Of a stretch of 8,443 nt of DNA, positions 1-6,479 are shown one piece after another. The notes beneath the pieces are model-generated. The model was given only the letters and a program-made list of their open reading frames with translations, searched no databases and was not told the origin of the DNA. The first letter of the stretch is position 1. Each line of letters starts with the position of its first letter. The stretch covers positions 1 through 8,443 of the forward strand of contig JBKJTS010000136.1 in NCBI GenBank assembly GCA_046590885.1, written 5' to 3'. Made by a program: the position numbers and the translations under genes. This DNA comes from Ga0077554 sp046590885. GTDB taxonomy: Bacteria; Pseudomonadota; Gammaproteobacteria; Ga0077554; Ga007554.

Positions 1-1
1 T

Positions 2-268
2 CTGTTCATCTCCGAGTTACTCGAAACTACAACTGAATACTGGGGAGTCCCAGCCACTAGCACTGGCCCCGCACCTCTCCCCAACATCAATACCCTAACC
101 ACAAAAAATGAATTTACACGCGTCTGGGATACCGACACCACCATCAGCTTGGGTGGGGGTTACAGAAACGGCAGCCTGGCGATTGACGCCGTGGTGCTGA
201 AGCAGTTTGTAACACGGGGGTTTGATGAGGGTCTGGTAGGCCGTCTGAGCGTGACCTGGAGCATCTAA
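2..268 (+). CDS. C-terminal end of an outer-membrane beta-barrel-like protein (partial)
   Basis: An open frame enters from the left edge and ends at TAA 266-268, giving about 88 residues with no start in the window. The last 45 residues alternate polar and hydrophobic positions in short strands separated by Gly/Asn/Asp turns (TTISLGGGYRNG, LAIDAVVLKQF, GLVGRLSVTWSI), the pattern of the final strands of an outer-membrane barrel. The terminal residue is Ile rather than the common Phe. The part before it is rich in Thr, Pro and Asn (ATSTGPAPLPNINTLTT), as in an extracellular loop. I do not recognise a specific family; an FadL- or porin-like protein is possible but unproven. An intrinsic terminator 45 nt downstream supports this as the real 3' end. 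The gene converges on hemF. Confidence 0.55.
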   Translation: MFISELLETTTEYWGVPATSTGPAPLPNINTLTTKNEFTRVWDTDTTISLGGGYRNGSLAIDAVVLKQFVTRGFDEGLVGRLSVTWSI

Positions 269-312
269 ATGTGTTTTGGGTGAGTGGGGCATCCCTTCAC
301 CGTTAAACTTTT

Positions 313-348
313 ACGCCGGCAGTGCGCAGGTACTGTCGGCGTTTTTTT
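313..348 (+). terminator. Rho-independent terminator after the left-edge gene
   Basis: An 11-bp stem (ACGCCGGCAGT at 313-323 with ACTGTCGGCGT at 332-342, one G-U wobble) encloses an 8-nt loop and runs straight into seven T residues (342-348). Its position 45 nt after the stop at 268 and its T-run orientation fit termination of the plus-strand gene. Confidence 0.88.
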
Positions 349-410
349 GTGCCGCAAGAAGAGTGTGGGGACTACATGGAGCGGGTAGCGCACCCTTATA
401 TTCTTGCCAC

Positions 411-469
411 CGTTATTCCGAACGTAAGCGAGGAATCTTTAAGATTTCTCGCTTACGTTCGGAATAACG
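411..469. repeat. 59-nt near-perfect palindrome, probable dispersed intergenic repeat
   Basis: Arms 411-432 and 448-469 are perfect 22-nt reverse complements (CGTTATTCCGAACGTAAGCG... against ...CGCTTACGTTCGGAATAACG). After one mismatched pair (G433/T447; G-U in plus-strand RNA) the palindrome resumes inward (AATCTT/AAGATT) to a central T at 440, so 58 of 59 positions are symmetric apart from that pair. There is no T-run, so it is not a standard terminator, though the RNA of either strand would fold into a very stable hairpin. The pattern (TTATTCCGA...GAGGAATCTTT) resembles palindromic repeats scattered between genes in many proteobacteria, some of which are moved by REP-associated transposases. 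Only one copy is visible here, so repeat status is inferred. Confidence 0.7.
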
Positions 470-483
470 CAGTTTATGTGTGT

Positions 484-529
484 CTGGTTAGCGGTAAATG
501 ATTACTTGACATGATGCCGCGTTAACCAG
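484..529. repeat. Imperfect inverted repeat downstream of hemF
   Basis: CTGGTTAGCGG (484-494) and CCGCGTTAACCAG (517-529) pair over 11 bp with a 2-nt bulge and a 22-nt loop. It lies between the 59-nt palindrome and the end of hemF. It has no T-run. It may be a weak transcript-end hairpin for hemF or part of the neighbouring repeat; function unknown. Confidence 0.4.
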
Positions 530-541
530 TCGGAGGCTAAA

Positions 542-557
542 GCATGCGAAGCTATGC
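542..557 (-). terminator. Weak hairpin candidate just after hemF
   Basis: On the minus strand GCATAGC-TTC-GCATGC folds as a 6-bp stem with a single bulged A, followed by only three Ts (TTTAGCC). It begins 8 nt past the hemF stop. Too weak to be a confident intrinsic terminator; the larger palindromes farther down (484-529, 411-469) may do more to stop or stabilise the operon transcript. Confidence 0.2.
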
Positions 558-565
558 CCCCCGCA

Positions 566-1486
566 TTATTTCTCACCCGCAAGCCAATCCTGCGGTTTCA
601 AAAACACTTCATACAGTTTCGCTTCAGGGGTGCCGGGTTCAGGCTGCCAGTTGTAGCGCCATTTCACCAGCGGTGGCAGGGACATGAGGATGGATTCGGT
701 ACGGCCGCCGGATTGCAGGCCGAACAGGGTACCGCGGTCATACACCAGGTTGAATTCCACGTAGCGGCCGCGCCGGTAGAGCTGGAAGTCGCGCTCGCGT
801 TCGCCGTAGGGGGTATTTTTGCGGCGCCCGATGATCGGCAGATAGGCGCTGATGAAGTGGTCGCCGACGCTGGTCATGAAGCCGAAACAGCGCGCGAAGC
901 CGCCTTCGTTGAGGTCGTCAAAAAACAGACCGCCGATGCCGCGCGGCTCATTGCGATGTTTGAGAAAGAAGTAGTCGTCGCACCATTTTTTGTAACGTGG
1001 GTAAACGTCGTCACCAAACGCCTGACAGGCATCGTTCGCGGTGCGATGCCAGTGAATGGCGTCTTCTTCGAAGCCGTAATACGGCGTCATGTCAAAGCCG
1101 CCACCAAACCACCACACTGGCTCGGCACCATCTTTTTCTGCGACAAAAAAGCGCACGTTGGCATGGGCGGTGGGCGCGTAGGGATTGCGGGGGTGGATGA
1201 CCAGCGACACGCCCATCGCCTGCCAGCGCCGCCCAGCCAGTTCCGGGCGATGGGCAGTGGCGGACGGTGGCATTATGTCACCAAATACGTGCGAGAAACC
1301 AACACCGGCCTGCTCAAAAACTGCCCCGTCGGCAAACACCCGGCTGATGCCACCCCCCCCTTCGCCACGATTCCAGCGGTCTTCACTGAAGCGGGCAAGA
1401 CCGTCCTCAGTTTCGATGGCCTTGCAAATGCGATCTTGCAGGTTGAGCAAATAGGCTTTTACTGCGTCGATGTTGGGTGCGTTCAT
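566..1486 (-). CDS. hemF: Oxygen-dependent coproporphyrinogen III oxidase
   Basis: Aerobic heme synthesis enzyme: oxidative decarboxylation of two propionate side chains of coproporphyrinogen III to give protoporphyrinogen IX, using O2, in the cytoplasm. The 306-residue product matches the family's usual length (E. coli about 299) and is alignable by eye to E. coli HemF end to end. Visible blocks are FEQAGVGFSHVFG (57-69), ATAHRPELAGRRW (76-88), IHPRNPYAPTAHANVRFF (97-114), WWFGGGFDMTPYYGFEEDAIHWH (125-147), YPRYKKWCDDYFFLKHRNE (162-180) and the C-terminal YGERERDFQLYRRGRYVEFN block. His98, His108, His147 and His177 correspond to the four conserved histidines of the E. coli enzyme. The ATG start is preceded by a weak AGAG about 6 nt upstream. 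It is the last gene of purD-tsaC-hemF, 18 nt after tsaC. An eight-G run on the coding strand (1353-1360) encodes the conserved Gly-rich GEGGGG stretch; the frame is intact. Confidence 0.97.
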   Translation of the reverse strand: MNAPNIDAVKAYLLNLQDRICKAIETEDGLARFSEDRWNRGEGGGGISRVFADGAVFEQAGVGFSHVFGDIMPPSATAHRPELAGRRWQAMGVSLVIHPRNPYAPTAHANVRFFVAEKDGAEPVWWFGGGFDMTPYYGFEEDAIHWHRTANDACQAFGDDVYPRYKKWCDDYFFLKHRNEPRGIGGLFFDDLNEGGFARCFGFMTSVGDHFISAYLPIIGRRKNTPYGERERDFQLYRRGRYVEFNLVYDRGTLFGLQSGGRTESILMSLPPLVKWRYNWQPEPGTPEAKLYEVFLKPQDWLAGEK

Positions 1487-1504
1487 GAGTTTCTCTTTAA
1501 GGAT

Positions 1505-2074
1505 TCATGCTGGACGAATGATCTTGCCGGTCACTGCGTCACGAATTTCAGTAGGTTTTGCATGGGAATATACCGCGCCGGACAGGATATAATCAAGGCG
1601 CTCATGGTGATAATGGCTGAAATAATGGCGCACCCGCAACGGCTGGCGCGCCGGGGATCGCCCTGCCGGGTTGGCGCTCGTGGAAACCAGCGCGCCACCA
1701 AAAGCCTGACACAGTGAGGCCGCCTGCGGGTGGGCGGTAACACGCACTGCCAGCGTGTCGTGGGCACCACGCAACCAGACAGGGGTTTCTGCTGTGGCAG
1801 GCAATAACCAGGTCACCGGCCCTGGCCAAGTGGCGCTTACGCGGCGCATTATGTCGGGCGCGAGCGGGCGCACAAACGGCGCAAGTTGCTGAAAGTCGCT
1901 GGCGATCAGAATCAGGCCTTTTTCCATAGGGCGGTTTTTCAGGCCCAGCAGGCGTAATACCGCCGCCCCATTGAGCGGGTCGCACCCCAGTCCATATACC
2001 GCCTCGGTAGGGTAAGCGATGATGCCACCGTGGCGCAGCGCGCGTGACGCCTGTTTGAGGTGCCAGGGGGTCAT
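1505..2074 (-). CDS. tsaC: Threonylcarbamoyl-AMP synthase (YrdC/Sua5 family)
   Basis: Makes threonylcarbamoyl-AMP from threonine, bicarbonate and ATP, the first step in N6-threonylcarbamoyladenosine (t6A37) modification of ANN-decoding tRNAs; the moiety is then transferred by TsaB/TsaD/TsaE, none of which lie in this window. The 189-residue product is the short TsaC form (E. coli 190), without the extra Sua5 C-terminal domain. Visible motifs: AYPTEAVYGLGCDP (20-33), KGLILIAS (52-59), WPGPVTWLLPA (83-93), LAVRVTAHP (108-116), LVSTSANPAG (129-138) and PTEIRDAVTG (174-183). Its ATG overlaps the purD stop as ATGA, which points to translational coupling, and hemF follows after 18 nt. tsaC near hemF is also seen in Pseudomonas. 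The start is fixed by the overlap and by agreement with the E. coli N-terminus. Confidence 0.95.
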   Translation of the reverse strand: MTPWHLKQASRALRHGGIIAYPTEAVYGLGCDPLNGAAVLRLLGLKNRPMEKGLILIASDFQQLAPFVRPLAPDIMRRVSATWPGPVTWLLPATAETPVWLRGAHDTLAVRVTAHPQAASLCQAFGGALVSTSANPAGRSPARQPLRVRHYFSHYHHERLDYILSGAVYSHAKPTEIRDAVTGKIIRPA

Positions 2075-3405
2075 TGTTGTTCACGCTGGCCGCTTATGAT
2101 GTCCTGCTTCTCGCGGCACTCCTGCATCTCTGCACGGCGGATGGCGCGATAACCAATGTCAGTACGGTAATACATACCCTCCCAGTGGATCTGTTGTGCC
2201 AGCGCGTAGGCGCGCGCCTGCGCTTCGGTGACAGTATTGCCCAGCGCGCAGGCGCATAGCACCCGTCCACCTGCAGTGGCGATATCGTCACCTCGTTCCA
2301 CAGTAGCAGCGTGGAAGACTCGACTGTCAGGCGTGGCCGCTGGCAAACCACTAATAATATCACCCTTGCGATATATATCTGGATAGCCACCCGCTGCCAG
2401 CACCACACCCAATGCCGGGCGGGGATCCCAGTCAGCCCGGATCTGGTGCAACCGTTTGTCGAGCGCAGCCTCGCACAAATCCACCAGGTCGGAGCGCAGG
2501 CGCATCATCACCGGCTGGGTTTCAGGGTCGCCCAAACGGCAGTTGAATTCCAGCACTTTTGGTATACCGTCGGGGCTGATCATCACCCCGGCGTAGAGAA
2601 AGCCGGTGTAGGGCATGCCCTCTTGCGCCATGCCGCGCAATGTCGGCTCGATGACGTCGTGCATGATGCGTGCGTGCACTTCCGGAGTGACCACCGGCGC
2701 GGGCGAGTAGGCGCCCATGCCGCCGGTATTGGGGCCGAGATCGCCGTTGTCACGCGCCTTGTGGTCCTGGGATGTCGCAAGCGGCAGCATATGCTCACCG
2801 TCGGCCATGACAATGAAGCTGGCTTCCTCACCCTCTAAAAATTCCTCGACCACTACGCGATGCCCGGCCACGCCAAACGCATTGCCCGCAAGCATGTCCT
2901 GCACCGCATTTTCGGCCTGCACAATGGTGTGCGCAATGATCACGCCTTTACCGGCCGCTAGCCCATCAGCCTTGATTACTAATGGCGCGCCAAGCTTATG
3001 GATATAAGCAATCGCTTCGTTAACATCAGTGAATTTGCCATAGGCCGCGGTGGGAATACCGTGGCGCGCCATGAAATCTTTGGCAAAAGCTTTGGAACCC
3101 TCCAGTTGCGCTGCCCGGCGCACTGGGCCGAAGCAGCGCAGGCTTATGGCCTGAAAAGCATCAACCACCCCCAGCACCAGCGGAACCTCCGGGCCAACGA
3201 TGGTGAGCGCCACATCATTGTGACGTGCAAACAATACTAAAGCGGCAATATCATCCACAGCGATAGCGATGTTTTCTATCTTGGGCTCGTGCGCCGTACC
3301 CGCATTGCCAGGCGCGACGAATACTTTTTTTACGCGGATGGATTGCCCCACCTTCCACGCCAGCGCATGCTCCCGCCCACCACCACCAATGATTAATATA
3401 TTCAT
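2071..3405 (-). CDS. purD: Phosphoribosylamine-glycine ligase (GAR synthetase)
   Basis: Second step of de novo purine synthesis: ATP-dependent joining of glycine to 5-phosphoribosylamine to give glycinamide ribonucleotide. The ATP-grasp protein has 444 residues. The N-terminal domain shows MNILIIGGGGREHALAWK (1-18) and FVAPGNAGTA (29-38); then IVGPEVPLV (69-77), LEGSKAFAKDFMARHGIPTA (101-120), KADGLAAGKGV (145-155), the DHK...LGPNTGGMGAYSPAPVV region (214-239), FLYAGVM (269-275) and the metal-binding LEFNCRLGDPETQP (285-298). I chose ATG 3403-3405 over the in-frame ATG 42 nt upstream because it matches the family N-terminus and has AAGG 6 nt before it (3412-3415). The C-terminus runs roughly 15 residues past the E. 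coli end as a charged Gln/Glu-rich tail (425-444). It heads the purD-tsaC-hemF operon, overlaps tsaC by 4 nt and has its own likely extended -10 promoter. Confidence 0.97.
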   Translation of the reverse strand: MNILIIGGGGREHALAWKVGQSIRVKKVFVAPGNAGTAHEPKIENIAIAVDDIAALVLFARHNDVALTIVGPEVPLVLGVVDAFQAISLRCFGPVRRAAQLEGSKAFAKDFMARHGIPTAAYGKFTDVNEAIAYIHKLGAPLVIKADGLAAGKGVIIAHTIVQAENAVQDMLAGNAFGVAGHRVVVEEFLEGEEASFIVMADGEHMLPLATSQDHKARDNGDLGPNTGGMGAYSPAPVVTPEVHARIMHDVIEPTLRGMAQEGMPYTGFLYAGVMISPDGIPKVLEFNCRLGDPETQPVMMRLRSDLVDLCEAALDKRLHQIRADWDPRPALGVVLAAGGYPDIYRKGDIISGLPAATPDSRVFHAATVERGDDIATAGGRVLCACALGNTVTEAQARAYALAQQIHWEGMYYRTDIGYRAIRRAEMQECREKQDIISGQREQQ

Positions 3406-3447
3406 GAAAAGCCTTAAGGGATCAGAAAACGTGTGCGAGATGTGCAC

Positions 3448-3456
3448 ATTATATCA
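3448..3456 (-). promoter_or_regulatory. Extended -10 promoter for purD-tsaC-hemF
   Basis: The minus strand reads TGATATAAT, an exact TGN-TATAAT extended -10 (TATAAT at 3448-3453, TG at 3455-3456). No good -35 is found at normal spacing, consistent with extended -10 promoters that need less -35 contact. It would start transcription near 3440, leaving a 5' leader of about 35 nt to the purD ATG. The palindrome TGTGCACA (3441-3448) overlaps the downstream edge of the -10 and could be a repressor site. Confidence 0.6.
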
Positions 3457-3571
3457 GGAAACATTCAAAACCCCGGAAGAAACTCCATGAATCAATCAAC
3501 TCTCGGCATTATGTTATTGTGCGTGTCAGCAGATGCCTTTACTTTCGGTACCGTTTTTTGGAGAATGCGGC

Positions 3572-4462
3572 ATGGCTTTACAAGCACTATGGTGGCTGTT
3601 ACGTGATTCCGCAAATGCGTGGATAGATGATCGCGCCCCCAGCATGGGCGCGGCGCTGGCATTTTATGCGCTATTTTCCGTGGCACCGCTGTTAATAATC
3701 GCCATTGCCATAGCCGGCGTTTTTTTTGGTGAAGAAGCCGCGCGCGGTGAAATTGTAGCGCAGATTGGCGTAATCATCGGCCACGAAGGCGCTGCGTCAA
3801 TACAATCCATTATTGAAAGCGCGCGCAATCCTGCCACTGGCACCGTGGCAATCACGATCGGTATACTGACCTTGATTATTACTGCCAGCACTGTATTCGC
3901 CGAACTTAAGGACAGCCTGGATTATATCTGGCGGGTTAACAACCCCGACAGCAGCAGCTTGCGCAATTTTTTTCAAACACGGGTGCGCGCACTCATTATG
4001 GTAATAATTATCGGTGCACTGTTATTAGTACTCTTGGTTGCCAGCACGGCGCTCACGCTCATAGCGGACCGCACCGCCATATACCAGAACAGTGCCTCTC
4101 TCATCGACACGCTGAATTTTATAGTTTTCGTTGGCATGACTGCAATATTGTTTGCCATCATCTACAAAATATTACCTGACATAAAAATTGCCTGGACAGA
4201 TGTATGGATGGGCGCAACCCTTACCGCGGTATTGTTTGCACTTGGAAAATCGCTGATTGCCTTATATCTGACTAAGAGCCACATTAGCTCTGCCTTCGGC
4301 ACGGCGGGATCGGTGATCATTGGATTACTGTGGGTTTATTATTCGGCGCAAATATTTTTCCTCGGCGCGGAATTCACCAAATTATATGCGCAACGTTACG
4401 GGTCACAAAAAAACATGGGGACGGCGCCCGCTTGTGAAACAATTGCGCCCAGTGATGCTTAA
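3572..4462 (+). CDS. yihY: YihY/BrkB family inner-membrane protein (UPF0761)
   Basis: Integral membrane protein of the YihY/BrkB (UPF0761) family, whose molecular function is not settled; BrkB was first linked to serum resistance in Bordetella. From ATG 3572 the product has 296 residues and about six hydrophobic segments: roughly 28-53, 91-110, 138-165, 180-201, 210-234 and 243-268. Typical family features are visible: DRAPSMGAALAFYALFSVAPLL (20-41), the loop VFAELKDSLDYIWRV (108-122) and the end GLLWVYYSAQIFFLGAEFTKLYA (251-273). I prefer ATG 3572 to the in-frame ATG at 3533 because GGAGA (3560-3564) sits 7 nt before it and the family protein starts just ahead of the first conserved block. 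It is divergent from purD, ends 29 nt from the convergent purH stop, and so is a single-gene unit set between two purine genes. I found no convincing promoter -35/-10 for it. Confidence 0.9.
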   Translation: MALQALWWLLRDSANAWIDDRAPSMGAALAFYALFSVAPLLIIAIAIAGVFFGEEAARGEIVAQIGVIIGHEGAASIQSIIESARNPATGTVAITIGILTLIITASTVFAELKDSLDYIWRVNNPDSSSLRNFFQTRVRALIMVIIIGALLLVLLVASTALTLIADRTAIYQNSASLIDTLNFIVFVGMTAILFAIIYKILPDIKIAWTDVWMGATLTAVLFALGKSLIALYLTKSHISSAFGTAGSVIIGLLWVYYSAQIFFLGAEFTKLYAQRYGSQKNMGTAPACETIAPSDA

Positions 4463-4469
4463 TGATGTT

Positions 4470-4485
4470 ACCGAATCTTTTCGGT
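4470..4485. terminator. Small shared hairpin between convergent yihY and purH
   Basis: ACCGAA (4470-4475), loop TCTT, TTCGGT (4480-4485) form a 6-bp perfect stem in the 29-nt gap between the two convergent stop codons. It would fold in RNA from either strand, so it may serve both genes. There is no T-run on either side, so termination strength is doubtful. Confidence 0.4.
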
Positions 4486-4491
4486 GATCTG

Positions 4492-6132
4492 TTAATGTCG
4501 AAAATGCCGCATGCCGGTAAACACCATGGCAATCCCATGCTGGTTGGCTGCATCAATGACTTCCTGGTCACGCAGCGAGCCCCCGGGTTGAATGACGGCG
4601 GTGATGCCAACTTCTGCGGCGCTATCGAGACCGTCGCGGAAGGGGAAGAAGGCGTCGGATGCCATCACTGAACCTTTGACGGTCAGACCCGCATCAGCGG
4701 CTTTGATAGCAGCAATGCGTGCGCTGTAGACGCGACTCATTTGCCCTGCGCCGATGCCGATAGTCATGTTAACTTTGCAATACACAATCGCATTGGATTT
4801 TACAAATTTTGCGGTCTTCCACGCAAATAGCAGATCACGCATTTCCTGTGCTGTGGGTGCGCGCTGGGTAACTACTTTAAGCTCGCCGTGGGTAATCATA
4901 CCGATGTCACGGTCTTGCACCAGCAACCCGCCAGTGACACGCTTATAATCCAACGTGCATGGATGGACTGATGTTGCGGGAGGCAGGATGCCGGAAGCGG
5001 CTTGCTCAGCGGTGTGTTGGCTGCTCCAGTCACCGCACACCAGCACGCGCACATTGGCTTTAGTGGCGAGCACCGACAATGCGTCTTCGCTAATATCCGG
5101 TGCAATAATCACTTCGACGAATTGTCTCTCGATAATGGCTTTGGCAGTGATAGCATCCAGTACCTGATTAAAGGCAATGATACCGCCAAACGCAGATGTG
5201 GGATCGGTTCGGTAGGCCCGGTCATAGGCTTCGAATAATGAATGTCCTAATGCTACACCACACGGATTGGCATGTTTGACAATCACGCAGGCGGGCCCTT
5301 CGTTAAACGACTTCACGCATTCCAGCGCCGCATCGGTGTCAGCAATGTTATTGAACGACAATTCCTTGCCCTGCAATTGGCGGGCAGTGGCGACGCTCGC
5401 TTCATGGGGCTCACGCTCCACATAAAACGCCGCGCGTTGATGGGGATTCTCACCATAACGCAGATTCTGTGCTTTGATAAACTGACTATTTAAAATGCGG
5501 GGAAAAAGCTGACGCTGTGTATCACCCGGGCCATTTTCATTCAATGCGCCCAAATAATTAGCAATGGCACTGTCATAGCCAGCTGTGTGTTCAAAAACTT
5601 TTACGGCTAACGAATAACGTGTAGTGGCGCTGACACTGCCTTGATACTTGTCCATTTCTGCCAGCACCGTAGCATAGTCAGCAGCTTCAACAACAACTGT
5701 TACAGACGCGTGATTTTTTGCGCTGGAACGCAACATGGCAGGGCCACCAATATCGATATTTTCAATAGCGTCTTCACGGATGCAGGCGGGATTGGCAACG
5801 GTTTTTTCAAAGGGGTAAAGATTGACTACTACCAAATCAATTGGAGCAATGCCATGTTGCGCCATTACGCCGTCATCCAGACCGCGCCGCCCCAAGAGTC
5901 CGCCATGAATTTTGGGGTGAAGGGTTTTTACCCGCCCGCCCATCATTTCCGGAAAGCCAGTGTAGTCAGATACTTCAATTACTTTTATGCCGTGGCTTGC
6001 AAGTAATTGAGCTGTGCCACCGGTAGAGAGAATTTCTACCTGATGGCAAAGCAAACGGCGTGCAAACTCTACGACGCCCGATTTATCTGAAACGCTGATC
6101 AGCGCTCGCTTAATAGGCGTATTGCTAGACAT
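4492..6132 (-). CDS. purH: Bifunctional AICAR transformylase / IMP cyclohydrolase
   Basis: Carries out the last two steps of de novo IMP synthesis: formylation of AICAR by 10-formyl-THF, then cyclisation of FAICAR to IMP. The product has 546 residues (E. coli 529). The N-terminal IMP cyclohydrolase part (about 1-200) shows ALISVSDKSG (10-19), ILSTGGTA (34-41), GGRVKTLHPKIHGGLL (65-80), VNLYPFE (103-109) and IDIGGPAMLRSSAKNH (126-141). The transformylase part shows LRYGENPHQ (224-232), LSFNNIADTDAA (258-269), the catalytic KHANPCG (286-292; Lys286, His287), SAFGGIIAFN (313-322), KSNAIV (445-450), GIGAGQMSRV (459-468), ASDAFFPFRDG (491-501), IQPGGS (514-519) and the terminal MRHFRH. Residues about 370-392 look like an insertion relative to E. 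coli. ATG 6130-6132 lacks an obvious Shine-Dalgarno; the next residues match the family start. It lies 62 nt downstream of fis and is convergent with yihY. Confidence 0.97.
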   Translation of the reverse strand: MSSNTPIKRALISVSDKSGVVEFARRLLCHQVEILSTGGTAQLLASHGIKVIEVSDYTGFPEMMGGRVKTLHPKIHGGLLGRRGLDDGVMAQHGIAPIDLVVVNLYPFEKTVANPACIREDAIENIDIGGPAMLRSSAKNHASVTVVVEAADYATVLAEMDKYQGSVSATTRYSLAVKVFEHTAGYDSAIANYLGALNENGPGDTQRQLFPRILNSQFIKAQNLRYGENPHQRAAFYVEREPHEASVATARQLQGKELSFNNIADTDAALECVKSFNEGPACVIVKHANPCGVALGHSLFEAYDRAYRTDPTSAFGGIIAFNQVLDAITAKAIIERQFVEVIIAPDISEDALSVLATKANVRVLVCGDWSSQHTAEQAASGILPPATSVHPCTLDYKRVTGGLLVQDRDIGMITHGELKVVTQRAPTAQEMRDLLFAWKTAKFVKSNAIVYCKVNMTIGIGAGQMSRVYSARIAAIKAADAGLTVKGSVMASDAFFPFRDGLDSAAEVGITAVIQPGGSLRDQEVIDAANQHGIAMVFTGMRHFRH

Positions 6133-6194
6133 TACACAAAGAGCGCTCTGAGGGGTAAGGCAATAAAGTCTAGCAAATGCGCTGGCGTTACTTT
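6133..6194 (-). promoter_or_regulatory. fis-purH intergenic gap with a 10-bp palindrome
   Basis: The 62 nt between the fis stop and the purH ATG contain the perfect palindrome AGAGCGCTCT (6140-6149), centred about 12 nt before the purH start. There is no clear Shine-Dalgarno, no convincing -35/-10 pair, no match to the enterobacterial PurR box and no terminator, so read-through from dusB-fis into purH is plausible. The palindrome could be an operator or chance; its role is unknown. Confidence 0.25.
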
Positions 6195-6479
6195 TTAGTC
6201 CAACCCGTAAATTTTAAGCTTTTTGCGTAAAGTGCCACGATTAATCCCCAGTAATACAGAGGCCTGACTCTGATTGCCACGGGTATGACGCATCACCGAG
6301 GTGAGCAGGGGACGCTCCATTTCGCTAAGCACCAGGTGATAAAGATCACCGGGAGCAGCACCATCCAAATCGTCGAAATAACGCTCTAACGCGGCTTCAA
6401 CAGCAGCGGCAAGTGGTTTTTTACGCCGTTCCAGCCCGGCAGCTAATTCACCCTTAACGTCTGTAGAGGTCATACTCAT
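6195..6479 (-). CDS. fis: DNA-binding protein Fis
   Basis: Small homodimeric nucleoid protein that bends DNA, activates rRNA and tRNA promoters and adjusts global transcription in fast growth. The 94-residue product is close to E. coli Fis (98). The shared core starts at KPLAAAVEAALERYFDDLDG (21-40) and continues LYHLVLSEMERPLL (46-59), then the helix-turn-helix TRGNQSQASVLLGINRGTLRKKLKIYGLD (66-94), with Asn69-Gln70, Arg81 and Arg85-Lys87 in DNA-contact positions. The N-terminal 20 residues are divergent, as usual for the beta-hairpin arm. The first ATG (6477-6479) overlaps the dusB stop as ATGA and has GGAG 8 nt upstream inside dusB, so I prefer it over the ATG two codons later. Translational coupling to dusB, as in E. 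coli, is likely. Confidence 0.96.
   Translation of the reverse strand: MSMTSTDVKGELAAGLERRKKPLAAAVEAALERYFDDLDGAAPGDLYHLVLSEMERPLLTSVMRHTRGNQSQASVLLGINRGTLRKKLKIYGLD

Noticed and set aside
276..467. 63-codon plus-strand frame after the left-edge gene
   Set aside because: It runs through the intrinsic terminator and into the 59-nt palindrome, has no ribosome site and no recognisable protein features.
411..529. Integron attC-like or CRISPR-like structure
   Set aside because: The arms do not carry the attC RYYYAAC/GTTRRRY core sites, no integrase is present, and there is no repeated unit with spacers.
1353..1360. Eight-G run (coding strand) in hemF as a phase-variation tract
   Set aside because: It encodes the conserved glycine-rich stretch of HemF and the frame is intact; no sign of switching in a housekeeping gene.
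554..1717. Long plus-strand open frame of 387 codons opposite hemF and tsaC
   Set aside because: It is antisense to two genes with clear family motifs, has no recognisable domain and no ribosome site; a GC-rich shadow frame.
3406..3447. 14-residue N-terminal extension of PurD
   Set aside because: It covers the likely promoter -10 downstream region and leader; the ATG at 3405 has AAGG upstream and matches the family N-terminus.
3533..3571. Longer N-terminus for YihY from the ATG at 3533
   Set aside because: The ATG at 3572 has a good GGAGA site at correct spacing and the added 13 residues do not resemble the family start.
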